From Rhizomonospora bruguierae (lineage in GTDB: Bacteria > Actinomycetota > Actinomycetes > Mycobacteriales > Micromonosporaceae), in contig NZ_BBQH01000010.1 in assembly GCF_018397995.1 (NCBI RefSeq), positions 41,636-105,635 on the forward strand: DNA of 64,000 bases. The letters are read 5' to 3'. Positions 60,718-64,000 of the stretch are shown in pieces. A program made the translations under genes and the position numbers. Numbering within the stretch: the stretch's first letter is position 1; the number at the start of each line of letters is the position of its first letter. The notes under the pieces were generated by a model, which was not told the DNA's origin, did no database searches, and worked only from the letters and a program-made list of their open reading frames with translations.

Positions 60718-61974
60718 ATGGGACCGATCGGTTGGAAGCGGACCGTCACCACCCTGGTCGGCACGGCGGCCCTGGCCGCCGTGCTGGTCAACGGGGTGCC
60801 GGCCAACGCCGCACCCACCGCGAAGCCGGCGCCCGCACCGGGCGCTGACGCCTCGGCCGCCACTCTGGAGGCCGCCGCGATCAAGGCGTACCTGACGAAC
60901 TACCCGGGGCTGACCGAGGCGCAGGCCCGCGCCGCGTACGCCCAGCAGCGACAGCGCAAGGCCGTGTACGAGCGGGTGGCCGGCGACACGTTCGGCGGCG
61001 CCTGGTTCGACCCGCGCGGCGGGGTGCTGCACCTCGCGGTGACCTCCGCGGCCGCGGAGGCGAAGGCCGCGGACGCCGGGCGCTCGGTCGGCGTCCCGGT
61101 GTCCACCCACCGGGTCAAGCACAGCTACGCCGACCTCCAGCGCCAGGCCGACGCGCTGCGCCGGGGTACCGGTGCGCTGAGCCAGGCCGCCCGCGGCCAG
61201 GTCGGCATCGACGTGCCGGGCAACCGAGTGGTCGCCGCGCTGCCCGCCGGCCGGCTGGCCGGGCTCCGGGCATCCGCGCCGGCCGGCGTCGCCCTCGCCG
61301 CCGACCCGGGGATCAGCACCGAGGAGGACGCGGGCTGCACCAGCCGGAACGCCTGCGACTACACGATCCGCGCCGGCTCGATGCTCTGGTACGGCTCGTC
61401 CGGGTACATCTGCTCGGTCGGGTTCACCGCACGCACCTCGTCCAACCAGCGGTACGTGTACACCGCCGGGCACTGCAACAGCGGCAGCGCCACCTGGGGC
61501 ACCGGCGGGCAGTCCATTGGCCCGATGACCTCGTCGATCGACTCGGGCGCCTACGACGCCGGCATCATCCGGGTCGACAACTCGTGGTTCGCCTACGACG
61601 CGGGCGGCGAGATCTACCAGACCCTGTCGGTGAACTACGTGGCCCCCACCCTGAGCTACATCTGGGTCGGCGACGTGGTCTGCCTGGCCGCCAACTACCC
61701 CGACCCGGGCGCGACCTCGAACCTGTGCGGCACCGTCGGCAGCACCAGCGACGCCTCGGTGCGCGGCATGGTGCGGGTCGACGGGCTGGACGCCTGCCCG
61801 GGCGACAGCGGCGGCGGCTGGTACTGGCTGGGCTCCTCCACCTACCGGGTGGCGTACGGCATCCACAGCCGCAGCGACACCGGCTGCCACGGCGACCAGG
61901 GCGGTAGCCGGTCGTGGTTCAGCCCGCTCCCGACGGTCGCCCCGCTGTGGGGCCTGACGGTCGAGACGCGGTAG
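60718..61974 (+). CDS. Secreted S1-family (streptogrisin/alpha-lytic-like) serine protease
   Basis: 418 aa. Signal peptide KRTVTTLVGTAALAAVLVNG ending near PANA, then a pro-region of about 160 residues (AAIKAYLTNYPGLTEAQARA onward). The mature chymotrypsin-fold domain has His in YVYTAGHCNSG, Asp in SGAYDAGIIRVDN and Ser in LDACPGDSGGGWYWLG. Paired Cys residues (CTSRNAC, CSVGF/GHC, CPGDSGG/GCHGD) suggest disulfides, fitting an exported enzyme. GGGGAGGAG precedes the ATG at an ideal distance. It is a monocistronic extracellular protease, divergent from pafB. Confidence 0.94.
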   Translation: MGPIGWKRTVTTLVGTAALAAVLVNGVPANAAPTAKPAPAPGADASAATLEAAAIKAYLTNYPGLTEAQARAAYAQQRQRKAVYERVAGDTFGGAWFDPRGGVLHLAVTSAAAEAKAADAGRSVGVPVSTHRVKHSYADLQRQADALRRGTGALSQAARGQVGIDVPGNRVVAALPAGRLAGLRASAPAGVALAADPGISTEEDAGCTSRNACDYTIRAGSMLWYGSSGYICSVGFTARTSSNQRYVYTAGHCNSGSATWGTGGQSIGPMTSSIDSGAYDAGIIRVDNSWFAYDAGGEIYQTLSVNYVAPTLSYIWVGDVVCLAANYPDPGATSNLCGTVGSTSDASVRGMVRVDGLDACPGDSGGGWYWLGSSTYRVAYGIHSRSDTGCHGDQGGSRSWFSPLPTVAPLWGLTVETR

Positions 61975-62071
61975 CCGGTCACGAGGAAAGCCGGCGGTGG
62001 GACGGGCGATGGGAGGCGCCCGGACCCACCGCCGGTGCCGTATGTGCCGGGCGCCCGCGCCCGGCGGGACT

Positions 62072-62077
62072 TAGGCT
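62072..62077 (+). promoter_or_regulatory. -10 box of a leaderless transcript
   Basis: TAGGCT lies 6 nt before the GTG at 62084; no Shine-Dalgarno sequence is present. Confidence 0.6.
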
Positions 62078-62083
62078 CGGGCC

Positions 62084-63079
62084 GTGCCCTCCGACACCGG
62101 CCGCGCGGACCTCACGCCCGAGGAACCGGCTACCGGGGAGGGCGCGGCGGGCGGCGGCGAGGAGAGCCTCGGCACCGTCATCATCGCCGGCCTGGCCAAC
62201 CTCGCGATCGCCGCCGCCAAGGCGGTCGCCGGCCTGATGTCCGGCTCGGCCGCGATGCTGTCCGAGTCGGCGCACTCGGTGGCCGACACGGTCACCGAGG
62301 TCCTGCTGTTCACCGCGCTGCGCCGGGGCGCGAAGCCGCCGGACGACCGGCACCCGTTCGGGTACGGCAAGGAGCGGTACGTCTGGGCGCTGTTCGCCGC
62401 GATCTCGCTGTTCGCCGCCGGCGCCGGATACTCCTTCCTGCACGGGTACGACACCATCCGGTACGGCGAGGAGGTCGGCAGCTTCCTCGTCGCGTACGTC
62501 GTGCTGGCGATCTCCTTCGTCATCGAGTGCGTCTCGCTGACCCGGGCGCTGCGGCAGGTGCGCTCCGCCGCGGCGCGCTGGTCCACCACGCCGCGGCGGT
62601 TCCTGCGGCTCACCGCGGACACCGCGGTGAAGGCGGTGTTCCTCGAGGACACCGCCGCCCTGATCGGCCTGACCCTGGCCGCCGCCGGCCTGGCCCTGAC
62701 CGAGCTCACCGGCAGCCGGTTCTACGACGGCGCCGCCTCCATCGCGATCGGCGTGCTGCTGCTGGTCGTCGCGGGGATCCTGACCCACACGAACGTGTCG
62801 CTGCTGGTCGGCCGGGCGGTACCGAAGGCGGTGTACCGGCGCATCCACGAGGATCTGTCCGGCGTGCCGACCGTGGACCGGGTCGGCACCCTGCTCACCA
62901 TGCAACTGGGCCCGGACGAGATCCTGGTCGCCGCCCGGGTGGACTTCGCCGACGACGCCACCGGCGCGGACATCGAGGCCGCCGCGGACGAGGCGGAGCG
63001 GCGGCTGACCGAACGCTACCCCGGCATCAAGTACCTGTTCCTGGACCCGACCCGGGGCCCGTCGACCCGGAGGCGTTAA
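62084..63079 (+). CDS. Cation diffusion facilitator transporter
   Basis: 331 aa. An acidic/Gly-rich N-terminus is followed by six helices. Helix two carries LMSGSAAMLSESAHSVADTV (the S-x-x-x-L-x-E/D-x-x-H-x-x-x-D metal motif) and helix five SRFYDGAASIAIGVLL (D-x-x-x-S). DRHPFGYGKERYVW is the diagnostic loop. The cytoplasmic C-domain (VPTVDRVGTLLTMQLGPDEI) is typical. It exchanges a divalent metal such as Zn or Fe for protons at the plasma membrane. The GTG at 62084 is leaderless by its TAGGCT box. The next gene starts 11 bp after its stop. Confidence 0.93.
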   Translation: MPSDTGRADLTPEEPATGEGAAGGGEESLGTVIIAGLANLAIAAAKAVAGLMSGSAAMLSESAHSVADTVTEVLLFTALRRGAKPPDDRHPFGYGKERYVWALFAAISLFAAGAGYSFLHGYDTIRYGEEVGSFLVAYVVLAISFVIECVSLTRALRQVRSAAARWSTTPRRFLRLTADTAVKAVFLEDTAALIGLTLAAAGLALTELTGSRFYDGAASIAIGVLLLVVAGILTHTNVSLLVGRAVPKAVYRRIHEDLSGVPTVDRVGTLLTMQLGPDEILVAARVDFADDATGADIEAAADEAERRLTERYPGIKYLFLDPTRGPSTRRR

Positions 63080-63082
63080 CGT
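63077..63082 (+). promoter_or_regulatory. -10 box before the DUF3866 gene
   Basis: TAACGT lies 7 nt before the ATG at 63090 and overlaps the end of the transporter gene; it could start a separate leaderless transcript. Confidence 0.5.
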
Positions 63083-63089
63083 CGTGGCC

Positions 63090-64000
63090 ATGATTCTCTG
63101 GCGGGACGGGCTGGTGACCGCGCTCGGCCGCCGGTGGCGCGGTGCCCTGGAACTGACCGCCGAGGTGGCGGGCCGGCCACTGCGCGCGCTGGCCCACCCC
63201 GACCTGGTCGGCGAGCCGGCCGTCGGCGACCGGGTGCTGCTCAACGCCGGCGCGCTGGCGCTGGGCCTGGGCACCGGCGGTTACGCCCTGGTGGTCGCGC
63301 TGCCCGACCGCCTGCCCCCGGACCCGCCCCGCCCCGCGCACCGGGACGCCGGCCACCTGGTCAAGGCCCGGTACACGCCGCTGCAACCGATCGTGCTCGG
63401 CGTCGACGAGCCCGCCTCCGAGCACCACGCGGCGCTCGCCGACGCCGACGACCTGGCCGGCCTGCCGGTGGTCGCCGCGGACCTGCACTCCGCCCTCCCG
63501 GCGGTCCTGGCCGGCGTGCTGGCCGAGCGCCCCACGGCCCGGGTCGCGTACGTGATGACCGACGGCGGGGCGCTGCCGGCCTGGTTTTCCCGCACCCTGG
63601 ACGCCCTCGCCGGCACGCTGGCCGGCACGGTCACCGTCGGCCAGGCGTTCGGCGGCGACCTGGAGGCGACCACGGTGCACATGGGACTGCTCGCCGCCCG
63701 CCACGTCCTCGGCGCCGACGTCGCCGTGGTCACCCAGGGGCCGGGCAACCTGGGCACGGGTACCCGGTGGGGCTTCTCGGGGGTCGGCGCCGGCGAGACC
63801 GTCAACGCGGCGCACACCCTGGGTGGGCGGCCGATCGGCGCGCTGCGCATCTCGGCCAGCGACCCCCGCCCCCGCCACCGCGGCGTCTCCCACCACAGCC
63901 TCACCGCGTACGGCCGGGTCGCGCTCGCCCCCGCCGAACTGGTCGTTCCCGGCGGCCTCCCGGAGGATCTGGCCGCCGAGGTGGCGGGGGCGCTCGCTCC
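63090..64000 (+). CDS. DUF3866 family protein, partial (3' end outside window)
   Basis: At least 303 codons, open to the window edge. MILWRDGLVTALGRRWRGAL, VGDRVLLNAGALALGLGTGG, YTPLQPIVLGVDEPASEHH, PVVAADLHSALPAVLAG and VTQGPGNLGTGTRWGFSGVG match the actinobacterial DUF3866 family, whose function is not established. No signal or membrane helices are seen in the visible part. The ATG at 63090 is preferred over the GTG at 63084 because TAACGT ends 7 nt before it. It lies 10 bp after the CDF transporter. Confidence 0.8.
   Translation, partial: MILWRDGLVTALGRRWRGALELTAEVAGRPLRALAHPDLVGEPAVGDRVLLNAGALALGLGTGGYALVVALPDRLPPDPPRPAHRDAGHLVKARYTPLQPIVLGVDEPASEHHAALADADDLAGLPVVAADLHSALPAVLAGVLAERPTARVAYVMTDGGALPAWFSRTLDALAGTLAGTVTVGQAFGGDLEATTVHMGLLAARHVLGADVAVVTQGPGNLGTGTRWGFSGVGAGETVNAAHTLGGRPIGALRISASDPRPRHRGVSHHSLTAYGRVALAPAELVVPGGLPEDLAAEVAGALA

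Overview
The window is a very GC-rich, gene-dense actinobacterial chromosome segment. GTG starts are frequent, stop/start overlaps (ATGA, GTGA) are common, and many genes appear leaderless. The pafB-pafC-tatA-tatC-helY order, a GerW-like protein, WYL regulators, large LuxR/MalT regulators, a Tat-type lipoprotein sugar transporter and a CBM2 relic suggest a filamentous actinomycete, most likely Micromonosporales. That placement is inferred from gene content. There is no phage, CRISPR array, rRNA operon or intact transposon.

Left part (1-11.6 kb): regulators and stress functions. It holds a partial GAF protein, a LuxR regulator without an ATPase, a coupled 1-Cys peroxiredoxin / CPYC thioredoxin-fold pair, an overlapping dnaK-grpE pair without dnaJ, a MalT-type LuxR regulator, a family 4 glycosyltransferase, an aldo/keto reductase behind a textbook MerR-type promoter, a solitary MazF-like toxin and a truncated phosphotransferase.

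Centre-left (12.1-23.9 kb): a one-carbon/formate and selenocysteine block. A formiminoTHF cyclodeaminase-like gene is translationally coupled to a divergent FolD that lacks the cyclohydrolase lysine. Then come a hemerythrin, selB, selA, tRNA-Sec, selD and a three-gene formate dehydrogenase. Its catalytic subunit has an in-frame UGA (Sec190), followed at E. coli-like spacing by a SECIS hairpin. All known Sec-decoding parts plus their client lie within 10 kb. A frameshifted linker-CBM2 relic sits just upstream of fdhA.

Middle (24.4-44.5 kb): a regulator with two LuxR HTH domains, a second sliding clamp, an unknown coiled-coil membrane protein, PAP2 phosphatase, a GerW protein with a basic Met/Gly-rich tail, a PAS-GGDEF-EAL protein, a lysozyme-like secreted protein, a 0.7-kb structured non-coding stretch, a cold-shock gene with a two-tier leader hairpin, small membrane proteins, a patatin lipase, a permuted papain-like protein, a sigma-region-2-like membrane protein, a LuxR ATPase regulator broken by two compensating frameshifts, an NmrA-type reductase and a MaoC hydratase.

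Right part (44.6-64 kb): a sugar ABC importer (binding lipoprotein plus two permeases, no ATPase), a polysaccharide flippase with a glycosyltransferase, a 5'-3' exonuclease-like protein, helY, a HAD hydrolase, a diacylglycerol-kinase-like gene, tatC, tatA, pafC, pafB, a secreted S1 protease, a CDF cation transporter and a partial DUF3866 gene. At least eight genes from 39 kb onward have a TANNNT box ending 6-7 nt before the start codon, a consistent leaderless-transcript signature.
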